Source: Cupriavidus gilardii
GTDB taxonomy: Bacteria; Pseudomonadota; Gammaproteobacteria; Burkholderiales; Burkholderiaceae
Assembly (NCBI RefSeq): GCF_013314895.1
Contig: NZ_JABTYE010000027.1
Coordinates: forward strand, 1-64,000
DNA: 64,000 nt
Direction: 5' to 3'
The position numbers and the translations under genes were made by a program. Below the pieces are notes generated by a model, which saw nothing but the letters and a program-made list of their open reading frames with translations, did not search any database and was not told the origin of the DNA. This document shows, one piece after another, positions 44,628 to 52,784 of the stretch (the first letter of the stretch is position 1; the number at the start of each line of letters is the position of its first letter).

Positions 44628-45636
44628 GCACGAGCGCGCCGAGGGCCAGGCCGTCTCGACCAATGCGAGCGGCAGCGCCAACGCGGTCGCGCAGGAGATC
44701 GGCGCGAGCCTGGCGAAGGCACGCGCGGCCCAGGGACTGTCGATACACGACGTCGGTGCGCGGCTGAAGGTGCCGGCGCAGAAGGTCGATGCGATCGAGT
44801 CCGGCAATGTCGGCGCCTTGCCCGATCTGACGTTCGCCAAGGGTCTGATGCGTGCCTACGCGCGCCTGCTGCAGGTCGACATCGATTCCTTGCTGGCGCG
44901 CTTTCATGCCCAGGCCGCGCCCCCGGCACCCGAGGTCGCGATTCGCCGCCAGGGCAGCCTGAACGCGAGCTTTGACGATCGCCGGCGCTTTCGCAGCAGT
45001 GGCACGTCAGGTTCCGGCGGACGCTGGGTCTGGCTCGCGCTGGTCGCGGCCGTGGTCTGCGCCGGCGCCCTGTTCGGCGTCGATCATGTCAAGCAATGGC
45101 TCGATGCGCGCGAGCAGCAGTTCACGCAGTCGGGCACGGAAGCGGCCCCCGAGGCGGAGTCGGGCACCGTCACCGCGGTGCTGCCGCATGTGATGGGCGG
45201 CGCCGCCAGCGAGGCACCGGGCGCCATGACCGGCACGGAAGGCGCCGCGGCCGGTGCCGCCACCGGCACCGCCAATGCGTCCGCCACGCTGGCGACGCCG
45301 CTGGCCCCAGTGACGGGTCCGTCCGCTGCGGCGAACGAGTCCGCTGTCACGGCCGGGCCGGCAGCAGCAGGGCCCGCTGCGACGGCAGCATCGGCCGCCG
45401 GCGAACTGCAGCTGCGCTTCAGCGCCCCGACCTGGTATGAGGTCCGCGACGCCAGCGGCAAGGTCGTGCTGGGCGGTACCGCCAAGGCCGGCGACGAAGT
45501 CGTCGGCGGCGGCACGGCGCCGTACAAGGTCGTGATCGGCAACGTCAAGGGCGTCGCCGCGATGACCCGCAACGGCGAGCCGGTCGATCTGCAGGCGGCC
45601 AACCGAAACAACGTGGCGCGTCTGACGCTGCCCTGA
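44620..45636 (+). CDS. rodZ: RodZ-like cytoskeletal/helix-turn-helix membrane protein
   Basis: A 338-residue bitopic protein. The cytoplasmic helix-turn-helix of the RodZ type is at about 22-95 (ARAAQGLSIHDVGARLKVPAQKVDAIE). A basic juxtamembrane stretch and one membrane helix (about 136-154) follow. The periplasmic part is a low-complexity Ala/Thr/Gly linker and a C-terminal beta domain (DUF4115-like, about 258-338). RodZ links MreB to the wall-synthesis machinery and sets rod shape. The ATG at 44620 overlaps the end of pilF by eight bases and has GGAG upstream. Confidence 0.88.
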   Translation: MNEHERAEGQAVSTNASGSANAVAQEIGASLAKARAAQGLSIHDVGARLKVPAQKVDAIESGNVGALPDLTFAKGLMRAYARLLQVDIDSLLARFHAQAAPPAPEVAIRRQGSLNASFDDRRRFRSSGTSGSGGRWVWLALVAAVVCAGALFGVDHVKQWLDAREQQFTQSGTEAAPEAESGTVTAVLPHVMGGAASEAPGAMTGTEGAAAGAATGTANASATLATPLAPVTGPSAAANESAVTAGPAAAGPAATAASAAGELQLRFSAPTWYEVRDASGKVVLGGTAKAGDEVVGGGTAPYKVVIGNVKGVAAMTRNGEPVDLQAANRNNVARLTLP

Positions 45637-45700
45637 TTTTTCCGCTAGTTCCCGATCGTTCCCGTTCGTCAACCGCACGCCAATGCAACGAGGTAACACC

Positions 45701-46993
45701 ATGAACGCACAGGCCTGTCTGCCCGTACTGCCCGGATCGCTGCCGCGTCGCCGCACTCGGCAGGCGCGCGTGGTCTGGGGCGACAACGTGGTGACCATCG
45801 GCGGCGATGCGCCGGTGCGCGTGCAGTCGATGACGAATACCGACACCGTCGATGCGGTCGGCACTGCGATCCAGATCAAGGAACTGGCGCGCGCCGGCTC
45901 CGAGATCGTCCGCGTGACCGTCAATACGCCGGAGGCGGCTGCCGCGGTGCCGGCGATCCGCGATCAGCTCGACCGGATGGGCGTCGACGTGCCGCTGGTC
46001 GGCGACTTTCACTACAACGGCCACAAGCTGCTGCAGGACCATCCGGCCTGCGCGCAGGCGCTGTCGAAGTACCGCATCAACCCCGGCAATGTCGGCCAGG
46101 GCGCCAAGCGCGACACGCAGTTCGCGCAGATGATCGAGATGGCCTGCCGCCACGGCAAGCCGGTGCGCATCGGCGTCAACTGGGGCAGCCTCGATCAGGA
46201 TCTGCTGGCGCGCATCATGGACGAGAACGGCCGGCGCGCCGAACCGTGGCCCGCGCAGAGCGTGATGATCGAGGCGCTGATCACGTCGGCGATCGAGTCC
46301 GCGCAGCGCGCCGAGGAAATCGGCCTGCCGGGCGAGCAGATCATCCTGTCATGCAAGGTATCGCAGGTGCAGGAGCTGATCGCGGTCTACCGCGAACTGG
46401 CGCGCCGCTGCGACTATGCGCTGCATCTCGGGCTGACCGAGGCAGGCATGGGGAGCAAGGGGATCGTCGCCTCGACGGCCGCGCTGTCGGTGCTGCTGCA
46501 GGAAGGCATCGGCGACACGATCCGCATCTCGCTGACGCCGGAGCCGGGCGCGTCGCGCGACAAGGAAGTCCATGTCGCGCAGGAGATCCTGCAGACCATG
46601 GGACTGCGCAATTTCACGCCGATGGTGATCGCGTGCCCGGGCTGCGGCCGCACCACCAGCACGGTGTTCCAGGAACTGGCCGCCAGCATCCAGTCGTATC
46701 TGCGCGCCCAGATGCCGGTATGGAAGACCGAATATCCCGGCGTCGAGGAAATGGATGTGGCCGTGATGGGCTGCATCGTCAACGGCCCGGGCGAGAGCAA
46801 GCATGCCAATATCGGCATCTCGCTGCCGGGCTCCGGCGAATCGCCGGCAGCGCCGGTGTTCGTCGACGGCGTCAAGGTGAAGACGCTGCGCGGCGAGCGG
46901 ATCGCCGAGGAATTCCAGGCCATGGTCGACGAATACGTGCGCACGCACTACGGCAAGGGGAAGGCCGCGGCCAGCGCCGGCGCGCCCAATTGA
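45701..46993 (+). CDS. ispG: 4-hydroxy-3-methylbut-2-en-1-yl diphosphate synthase
   Basis: A 430-residue iron-sulfur enzyme of the methylerythritol phosphate pathway to isoprenoids. The N-terminal TIM-barrel has VQSMTNTDT, and the C-terminal cluster domain has CPGCGRTTS and MGCIVNGPGES, the conserved cysteine ligands. I prefer the ATG at 45701, which has GAGGT about eight bases upstream. An ATG at 45683 would add six residues. The region between the barrel halves is longer than in E. coli only by small loops. Confidence 0.95.
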   Translation: MNAQACLPVLPGSLPRRRTRQARVVWGDNVVTIGGDAPVRVQSMTNTDTVDAVGTAIQIKELARAGSEIVRVTVNTPEAAAAVPAIRDQLDRMGVDVPLVGDFHYNGHKLLQDHPACAQALSKYRINPGNVGQGAKRDTQFAQMIEMACRHGKPVRIGVNWGSLDQDLLARIMDENGRRAEPWPAQSVMIEALITSAIESAQRAEEIGLPGEQIILSCKVSQVQELIAVYRELARRCDYALHLGLTEAGMGSKGIVASTAALSVLLQEGIGDTIRISLTPEPGASRDKEVHVAQEILQTMGLRNFTPMVIACPGCGRTTSTVFQELAASIQSYLRAQMPVWKTEYPGVEEMDVAVMGCIVNGPGESKHANIGISLPGSGESPAAPVFVDGVKVKTLRGERIAEEFQAMVDEYVRTHYGKGKAAASAGAPN

Positions 46994-47042
46994 GGCGCTC
47001 CCCGGGATAGCGCAAGCAACGCAGCCGCGACCGAGCAACAGA

Positions 47043-48443
47043 ATGACAACCATGAACGCATCCGAGAATCCGGCGCCGGCCAACGGCGGCGCCCAGAACC
47101 CAGGCAAGGCCCGCGCGCTGCAGGGCGTCAAGGGCATGAACGACATGCTGCCCGCCGACGCCCCGCTGTGGGAGCAGTTCGAGCAGGCGGCCCGCGCGAT
47201 GCTGCGTGCCTATGGCTACCAGCAGATCCGCACGCCGATCGTCGAGCCGACCCAGCTGTTCGTGCGCGGCATCGGCGAGGTCACCGACATCGTCGAGAAG
47301 GAAATGTATTCCTTCACCGATTCGCTGAACGGCGAGCAACTGACGCTGCGCCCCGAGGGCACGGCGGCAGTGGTGCGCGCGACCATCGAGCACAACCTGC
47401 TGTACGACGGCCCCAAGCGCCTGTGGTACACCGGCCCGATGTTCCGCCACGAGCGTCCGCAGCGCGGCCGCTATCGGCAGTTCCATCAGCTCGGCGCCGA
47501 GGCGCTCGGTTTCGCCGGCCCCGATGTCGACGCCGAGATCATCCTGATGTGCCAGCGCCTGTGGGACGACCTGGGCCTGGTCGGCGTGCGCCTGGAGATC
47601 AATTCGCTGGGCCAGGCCGACGAGCGTGCGGCCCATCGGCAGGAACTGATCAAGTATCTGGAAGGTTTCCAGGACATCCTCGACGAGGACGGCAAGCGCC
47701 GCCTGTACACCAATCCGCTGCGCGTGCTGGACACCAAGAATCCAGCGCTGCAGGAAATGGCGGCGAACGCGCCGAAGCTGATCGACTTTCTCGGCGAGGC
47801 CTCGCTGGCCCACTTCGAGGGCGTGCAGCGCTTGCTGAAGGCCAACAATATTCCGTTCACGATCAATCCGCGTCTGGTGCGCGGGCTGGATTACTACAAC
47901 CTGACCGTGTTCGAGTGGATCACCGACAAGCTGGGCGCGCAGGGCACCATTGCCGGCGGCGGCCGCTACGATCCGCTGATCGCGCAAATGGGCGGCAAGT
48001 CGGCACCGGCCTGCGGCTGGGCCATGGGCATCGAGCGGATCATCGAACTGATGCGCGAGGAAGGGCTGGCGCGTCAGGCCGATGCCTGCGACGTCTATGT
48101 CGTCCACCAGGGCGAGGCCGCCGTGCAGCAGGCGATGATCGCAGCGGAACGGCTGCGCGATGCCGGTTTCGACGTGGTCGTGCATGCCACCGCGGACGGC
48201 AGGAGCGGCAGCTTCAAGTCGCAGATGAAGCGCGCCGATGCGAGCGGGGCTTCCCATGCCGTTATCATTGGCGAGGATGAGCTCGCCGCCGGCGTGGTGC
48301 AGGTCAAGGCCTTGCGCGCCGCGGACGGGCAGACCGACAACAACGGCCAGCAGGCCACGGTGCCCGCCGAGGACCTGGTCGACTATCTGGTCGAATCGAT
48401 GGTCGCCGGCATGGGCGGCGAGACCGGCGAAGACCTTCAATGA
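47043..48443 (+). CDS. hisS: histidine--tRNA ligase
   Basis: A 466-residue class II synthetase. A low-complexity Ala/Asn/Gly N-terminus of about 25 residues precedes the conserved LQGVKGMNDMLP. Motif 2 is around MFRHERPQRGRYRQFHQ, the histidine-specific motif is LVRGLDYYNLTVFEW, and motif 3 is APACGWAMGIERI. The C-terminal anticodon domain (about 355-440) ends in a small extra tail. A related but non-charging paralogue, hisZ, occurs later in the window. Confidence 0.96.
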   Translation: MTTMNASENPAPANGGAQNPGKARALQGVKGMNDMLPADAPLWEQFEQAARAMLRAYGYQQIRTPIVEPTQLFVRGIGEVTDIVEKEMYSFTDSLNGEQLTLRPEGTAAVVRATIEHNLLYDGPKRLWYTGPMFRHERPQRGRYRQFHQLGAEALGFAGPDVDAEIILMCQRLWDDLGLVGVRLEINSLGQADERAAHRQELIKYLEGFQDILDEDGKRRLYTNPLRVLDTKNPALQEMAANAPKLIDFLGEASLAHFEGVQRLLKANNIPFTINPRLVRGLDYYNLTVFEWITDKLGAQGTIAGGGRYDPLIAQMGGKSAPACGWAMGIERIIELMREEGLARQADACDVYVVHQGEAAVQQAMIAAERLRDAGFDVVVHATADGRSGSFKSQMKRADASGASHAVIIGEDELAAGVVQVKALRAADGQTDNNGQQATVPAEDLVDYLVESMVAGMGGETGEDLQ

Positions 48444-48507
48444 CGCAGGCGCGGCGCTTGCTGCGCGCGCTTGCCTGACGACAAACCAACGCGGTTGAAA
48501 CGACTAG

Positions 48508-49140
48508 ATGGCTTACGATCTGGAAGAGCAGGAACAGCTTGAAAACATCAAGGCATGGTGGCGCCAGTACGGCAACTTCCTGACCTGGCTGCTGATCGCC
48601 TGCCTGCTGGCCTTTGCGGCCTGGAATGGCTGGAACTGGTGGCAGCGCAAGCAGGCCGGCGAAGCCGCGGTGCTGTACGAGCAGGTGCTGAAGGCCGCCG
48701 AGGCGCGCGATGTCGAGCGCATCAAGCGCGCCGCCGGCGACCTCGAGGACAAGTACGGCAAGACCGCTTACGGCCAGATGACGGCGCTGGTCGCCGCCAA
48801 GGTGTTGTACGAGGCAGGCGATCTGGCCGGCGCCAAGAGCCAGCTGCAATGGGCGGTCGATCACGGCGACGGTGAGTATCAGCACCTTGCGCGAGTCCGG
48901 CTGGCCGGCGTGCTGCTCGACGAAAAGGCCTACGACCAGGGCCTGGCGCTGCTCAAGACCGAGCCGCCGGGCCCGTTTGTCGCGCTGTATGCGGACCGCC
49001 GCGGCGATCTGCTGGCGGCGCAGGACAAGCGCGACGAGGCGCGCGCGGCCTACCGTCAGGCGCTCGACAAGCTCGGCGTCGACGAAGCCGGCATGCGCCA
49101 GATCATCCAGTTCAAGCTGGACGCCCTGGGTACGGCGTAA
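48508..49140 (+). CDS. yfgM: YfgM family ancillary translocon/TPR protein
   Basis: A 210-residue inner-membrane-anchored protein. A cytoplasmic stub beginning MAYDLEEQEQLENIKAWW is followed by a single membrane helix (about 27-45), with the remainder a periplasmic TPR-like helical domain. E. coli YfgM associates with SecYEG and PpiD and helps pass proteins to periplasmic chaperones. The genetic position between hisS and bamB is conserved, supporting the call. A long perfect hairpin follows the stop immediately. Confidence 0.9.
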   Translation: MAYDLEEQEQLENIKAWWRQYGNFLTWLLIACLLAFAAWNGWNWWQRKQAGEAAVLYEQVLKAAEARDVERIKRAAGDLEDKYGKTAYGQMTALVAAKVLYEAGDLAGAKSQLQWAVDHGDGEYQHLARVRLAGVLLDEKAYDQGLALLKTEPPGPFVALYADRRGDLLAAQDKRDEARAAYRQALDKLGVDEAGMRQIIQFKLDALGTA

Positions 49141-49195
49141 GCGGAGCCACCGCCATCGATGCTCGGCCTTGCCGGTGCATCGATGGCGGCTCCGC
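49141..49195 (+). promoter_or_regulatory. long intraoperonic hairpin between yfgM and bamB
   Basis: The arms are 49141-49162 and 49177-49195. GCGGAGCC pairs with GGCTCCGC and GCCATCGATGC with GCATCGATGGC, and a three-base bulge (ACC) interrupts the left arm. Inside the loop CGGC pairs with GCCG, giving about 23 pairs in all. There is no T-run, so a processing, stability or translation-control element is likelier than a terminator. Confidence 0.6.
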
Positions 49196-49279
49196 ATCGC
49201 TTGGCGATCGGAATTGGCTGAATCGCTGCCCACTTCGCTACCTACTTCGCTTCCCACCTTTTTTCAGGAACGCAACCAG

Positions 49280-50452
49280 ATGATGTCGATGCCTAACGGC
49301 GCTGCCCGGATCTCTCGCCCTGTTCGCTTGACCCAGGCGCTCGTCGTTGCCTGTGCCACCGCCCTGGCTGGCTGCTCGCTGTTCGGCAAGGCCGACAAGA
49401 ATCCGCCGGCCCAGCTGCAGCCGGTCACGCAGACGCTGACGGTCAAGGAAGCCTGGCGCGCCAGCGTCGGCAAGAGCGGCCCGTATTCGCTGCAGCCCGT
49501 CGCGGTCGGCGACAAGGTCTATGTGTCGTCGCACGGCGGCGACGTGATGGCGCTCGACGGCACCTCCGGCCGCACGCTGTGGAAGGTCGACACCGATGTC
49601 GACCTGACGACCGGCCCCGGCAGCGACGGCAACGTGACGGCGGTGGCGGGCGAGAAGGGCGTGGTGTTCGCCTTCGACGCCAGCGGCAAGCAACTGTGGA
49701 AGAAACAGATCAATGGCGAGATCCTGTCCTCGCCGCTGGTTGGCCATGACCTGGTGGTCGTGCGCACGACCGATACCCGCGTGCTCGGCCTCGATGCGCA
49801 GACCGGCGAGCGCCGCTGGATCTATCAGCGTGCGCAGACGCCGCTGAACCTGCGCGCCGCCATGGGCATGGTGTTCGCCGGCGACGGCATCGTGATGGGC
49901 TTCCCCGGCGGCAAGCTGGGCGTGCTGGCGCCGTCCAACGGCGTGCTGCGCTGGGAGAGCACGATCTCGTATCCGAAGGGCGTGTCCGAGATCGAGCGGC
50001 TCAACGACGTGACGGGCCTGCCGATGATCAACGGCCGCCAGGTTTGCGCGACCACTTTCCAGGGTCGCATCGCCTGCCTGGAACTGGCCAATGGCCAACC
50101 GCAGTGGGGCAAGGACTTTTCGTCGCCGGGCGGCCCGGCCCAGGACGACGTCTCGCTGTTCGCCGCCAACGAGCATTCGGTGGTGTATGCCTTCGATCGC
50201 CAGAACGGCAACGAGCGCTGGCGCAACGAGCAGTTGCGCAACCGGCCGCTGGGCATGCCGCTGGCGCTGGGCCGCTCGGTGGTGATCGGCGACTTCGAAG
50301 GCTACCTGCACTTCCTGTCGCGCGAGGACGGCAAGTTCGTCGCGCGCGTGCGGGCCGGCAGCAGCCCGATCACCGCCGCGCCGGTGGTGGCCGGCCAGAC
50401 CCTGGTGGTGCAGACCCGAGGGGGCGACGTCTACGGCTATATTCCGGACTGA
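49280..50452 (+). CDS. bamB: outer-membrane assembly lipoprotein BamB
   Basis: A 390-residue lipoprotein of the beta-barrel assembly machinery. The signal has lipobox LAGC (Cys32). The mature part is an eight-bladed beta-propeller of PQQ-type repeats, seen as recurring G-x-L-x-W and W-like strands (GRTLWKVD, GKQLWKKQ, GERRWIYQ, NGVLRWES, NGQPQWGK, NGNERWRN). It helps BamA insert outer-membrane proteins. I chose the ATG at 49280 (49283 is equally possible), after AGGAA. The large upstream extension would overlap yfgM. Confidence 0.93.
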   Translation: MMSMPNGAARISRPVRLTQALVVACATALAGCSLFGKADKNPPAQLQPVTQTLTVKEAWRASVGKSGPYSLQPVAVGDKVYVSSHGGDVMALDGTSGRTLWKVDTDVDLTTGPGSDGNVTAVAGEKGVVFAFDASGKQLWKKQINGEILSSPLVGHDLVVVRTTDTRVLGLDAQTGERRWIYQRAQTPLNLRAAMGMVFAGDGIVMGFPGGKLGVLAPSNGVLRWESTISYPKGVSEIERLNDVTGLPMINGRQVCATTFQGRIACLELANGQPQWGKDFSSPGGPAQDDVSLFAANEHSVVYAFDRQNGNERWRNEQLRNRPLGMPLALGRSVVIGDFEGYLHFLSREDGKFVARVRAGSSPITAAPVVAGQTLVVQTRGGDVYGYIPD

Positions 50453-50725
50453 AGCCCTGACAAAAACAGGGGCGGCCGCCACGGCGGGCGTCCCACCGGC
50501 GAGCGCGCGCTCACCTGTCGGTGCGCGGGATCGCCGGATCCGACTGCATGGCCGACCCGTCGCGATGACGGTGTCGGCCGCATGCGTCATGCGGGCCAAG
50601 GCCCGCGCAATGATTTCACCCGACAGGATTGCCGGCCCGGCGCGTTGCGCCAGGCTGTCGGACCAACCTGATTCTTCGGAGGCATGCCGGGCGCACCGCG
50701 CGCGGCGTGGCCCTCCACGATTTGC

Positions 50726-52069
50726 ATGAAACCAGTGATCGCACTCGTCGGCCGCCCCAATGTGGGCAAGTCGACGTTATTCAACCGCCTGACCCGCTCG
50801 CGCGACGCGCTTGTCGCCGACCTGCCGGGCCTGACCCGCGACCGTCACTATGGCGAGGGGCGCGGTGCCGACCGGCCGTATATCGTCATCGATACCGGCG
50901 GCTTCGAACCGGTGGCCAAGGAAGGCATCGTCGCCGAGATGGCCAAGCAGACGCGCCAGGCCGTGGTCGAGGCCGACGTCGTCATCTTCATCGTCGACGG
51001 CCGTCTGGGCCTGGCGCCGCAAGACCTGGTGATCGCCGACTATCTGCGCAAGACCGGCCGTCGCGTGATGCTGGCGGTCAACAAGGCCGAGGGCATGAAG
51101 TACACGGCGGTCGCGGCCGACTTCTATGAGCTCGGCATGGGCGACCCCTATGCGATCTCGGCCACGCATGGCGACGGCGTGCGCGAGCTGATCGAGGAAG
51201 CGCTGGATGCCGCTGTCCAGCAACGCCCGGAGCTGGCCGAACCGGAGGACCAGAACACGCGCGGCACCAAGATCGCGATCGTCGGTCGTCCGAATGTGGG
51301 CAAGTCCACGCTGGTCAATACGCTGATCGGCGAGGAGCGCGTGATCGCGTTCGACATGCCGGGCACCACACGCGATGCGATCTATGTCGAGTTCGAGCGG
51401 GGCGGCAAGCCGTATACGCTGATCGACACCGCGGGCCTGCGCAAGCGTGGCAAGGTGTTCGAGGCGATCGAGAAGTTCTCGGTGGTCAAGACGCTGCAGT
51501 CGATCGCCGATGCCAACGTGGTGGTGCTGCTGCTCGACGCGCAGCAGGACGTGTCGGAGCAGGACGCCCATATTGCCGGCTTCATCGTCGAATCGGGGCG
51601 GGCGCTGGTGGTCGGCGTCAATAAATGGGATGGTCTGGACGGGCATAGCCGGGACCGGATCAAGCACGATCTGCAGCGCAAGCTGCAGTTCCTCGATTTC
51701 GCCAACTTCCACTTCATTTCGGCGCGCGAACGGACCGGCATCGGCCCGCTGCTGCGCTCGGTGGACGAGGCCTATGCCGCGGCGATGATCAAGATGCCGA
51801 CGCCGAAGCTCACGCGCGTGCTGCATGACGCCGTGGAATTCCAGCAGCCGCGCCGCGTCGGTGCGACCCGCCCCAAGATGCGCTACGCGCACCAGGGTGG
51901 TTCCAATCCTCCGATCATCGTCGTGCATGGCAACTCGCTGAACGCGGTGCCGGAAACCTATCGGCGCTTTCTGGAAGGGCGTTTTCGCGCGGCGTTCAAT
52001 CTGAAGGGCACACCGCTTCGAATCGAATTTCGTACGAACAAAAATCCGTACGCGCAATCGAAGGATTGA
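50726..52069 (+). CDS. der: ribosome biogenesis GTPase Der
   Basis: A 447-residue protein with two tandem GTPase domains, unique to the Der/EngA family. The first P-loop GRPNVGKST is at 8-16 and the second, the same sequence, is near 190. Each has DxxG switches and NKxD motifs (AVNKAEG and GVNKWDG). A C-terminal KH-like domain follows (about 355-447). It acts in 50S subunit maturation. The ATG at 50726 begins MKPVIALVGRPN. The gap 50453-50725 contains no other gene and no clear terminator. Confidence 0.97.
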   Translation: MKPVIALVGRPNVGKSTLFNRLTRSRDALVADLPGLTRDRHYGEGRGADRPYIVIDTGGFEPVAKEGIVAEMAKQTRQAVVEADVVIFIVDGRLGLAPQDLVIADYLRKTGRRVMLAVNKAEGMKYTAVAADFYELGMGDPYAISATHGDGVRELIEEALDAAVQQRPELAEPEDQNTRGTKIAIVGRPNVGKSTLVNTLIGEERVIAFDMPGTTRDAIYVEFERGGKPYTLIDTAGLRKRGKVFEAIEKFSVVKTLQSIADANVVVLLLDAQQDVSEQDAHIAGFIVESGRALVVGVNKWDGLDGHSRDRIKHDLQRKLQFLDFANFHFISARERTGIGPLLRSVDEAYAAAMIKMPTPKLTRVLHDAVEFQQPRRVGATRPKMRYAHQGGSNPPIIVVHGNSLNAVPETYRRFLEGRFRAAFNLKGTPLRIEFRTNKNPYAQSKD

Positions 52070-52163
52070 GTCGGAAAAGGCGGCCTGATGGGGGCGCCGC
52101 AGCCCCGTCTGTGGCGCCGAAGTTTCGTTTGCGTTCGTTTGGAACTGCGGCTAAATTCACACT

Positions 52164-52179
52164 AGCGGGAGCCCCCGCT
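52164..52179 (+). terminator. weak hairpin after der
   Basis: AGCGGG-AGCC-CCCGCT forms a 6-bp stem, but no T-run follows directly. It may mark the der transcript end or a leader structure. A second small palindrome, GGGGAT/ATCCCC, lies at 52247-52262 before hfq. Confidence 0.35.
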
Positions 52180-52299
52180 GGTTGATGCCGGCCTGGTACC
52201 GTTTTGACTTTTTTTGACGCGATCTTGCGTCGTCCGACTTGAAACCGGGGATATCGATCCCCATCATTGATCACTAAATCTATAAATTTGGAGTGTGCC

Positions 52300-52539
52300 A
52301 TGAGCAACAAAGGGCAATTGCTACAAGACCCGTTCCTGAACGCGCTGCGCAAGGAGCACGTGCCGGTTTCCATCTACCTCGTCAATGGCATCAAGCTGCA
52401 AGGTAATATCGAATCCTTCGACCAATATGTTGTCCTGCTGCGTAACACGGTGACGCAGATGGTCTACAAGCATGCGATCTCCACTGTCGTTCCCGCGCGC
52501 GCGGTCAATTTCCGCGTCGACGACTCCGCGGAAGGCTGA
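52300..52539 (+). CDS. hfq: RNA chaperone Hfq
   Basis: A 79-residue hexameric Sm-like protein that pairs small RNAs with mRNAs. The Sm1 motif ([19 protein letters not shown]) and the Sm2 motif ([11 protein letters not shown]) are both intact. The short C-terminus after VDDSAEG is typical of Burkholderiales and lacks the long E. coli tail. I chose the ATG at 52300, with GGAG at 52290; the frame to 52267 adds leader residues. The leader from 52070 is AT-rich compared with the rest of the window. Confidence 0.97.
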
Positions 52540-52594
52540 TTTCGACGCCGCTCGCCATTCACGCCGCGCCGACGCGCGGCAATCACGCTCCGAC

Positions 52595-52632
52595 GCCGCG
52601 CCAGCGCCTTCCGGTGCTGGCGCGGCATCGTT
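52595..52632 (+). terminator. probable hfq terminator or attenuator
   Basis: An 11-bp stem GCCGCGCCAGC/GCTGGCGCGGC (extended by three pairs around TTCC) lies 55 bases after hfq and is followed by ATCGTTCTTTG. The T-run is interrupted, so termination may be partial and allow read-through into hflX. Confidence 0.6.
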
Positions 52633-52644
52633 CTTTGTATCGTT

Positions 52645-52716
52645 GCGCTTTTTGCCGCGTCGTTGGCTGCGTTTCTGGCGGCGTTTCTTGCCGCGCTTTT
52701 CGCCGCGTTTTTTGCC
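52645..52716 (+). repeat. 12-bp imperfect tandem repeat, six copies
   Basis: Units of the form GCGTTTCTTGCC are repeated six times with changes between hfq and hflX. The copy starts are 52645, 52657, 52669, 52681, 52693 and 52705. Confidence 0.85.
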
Positions 52717-52784
52717 ACCAGTCGCCGAGCGCGCCTCCCTGTTTCTGATCCCCGATTTTTTCCGCGCCGCTGTGCGCCCCGAGC

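Noticed and set aside
52192..52215. Sigma54 promoter before hfq
   Set aside because: TGGTAC is followed by TTTTGAC at a spacing and with a -12 that do not match the TGGCAC-N5-TTGC pattern.
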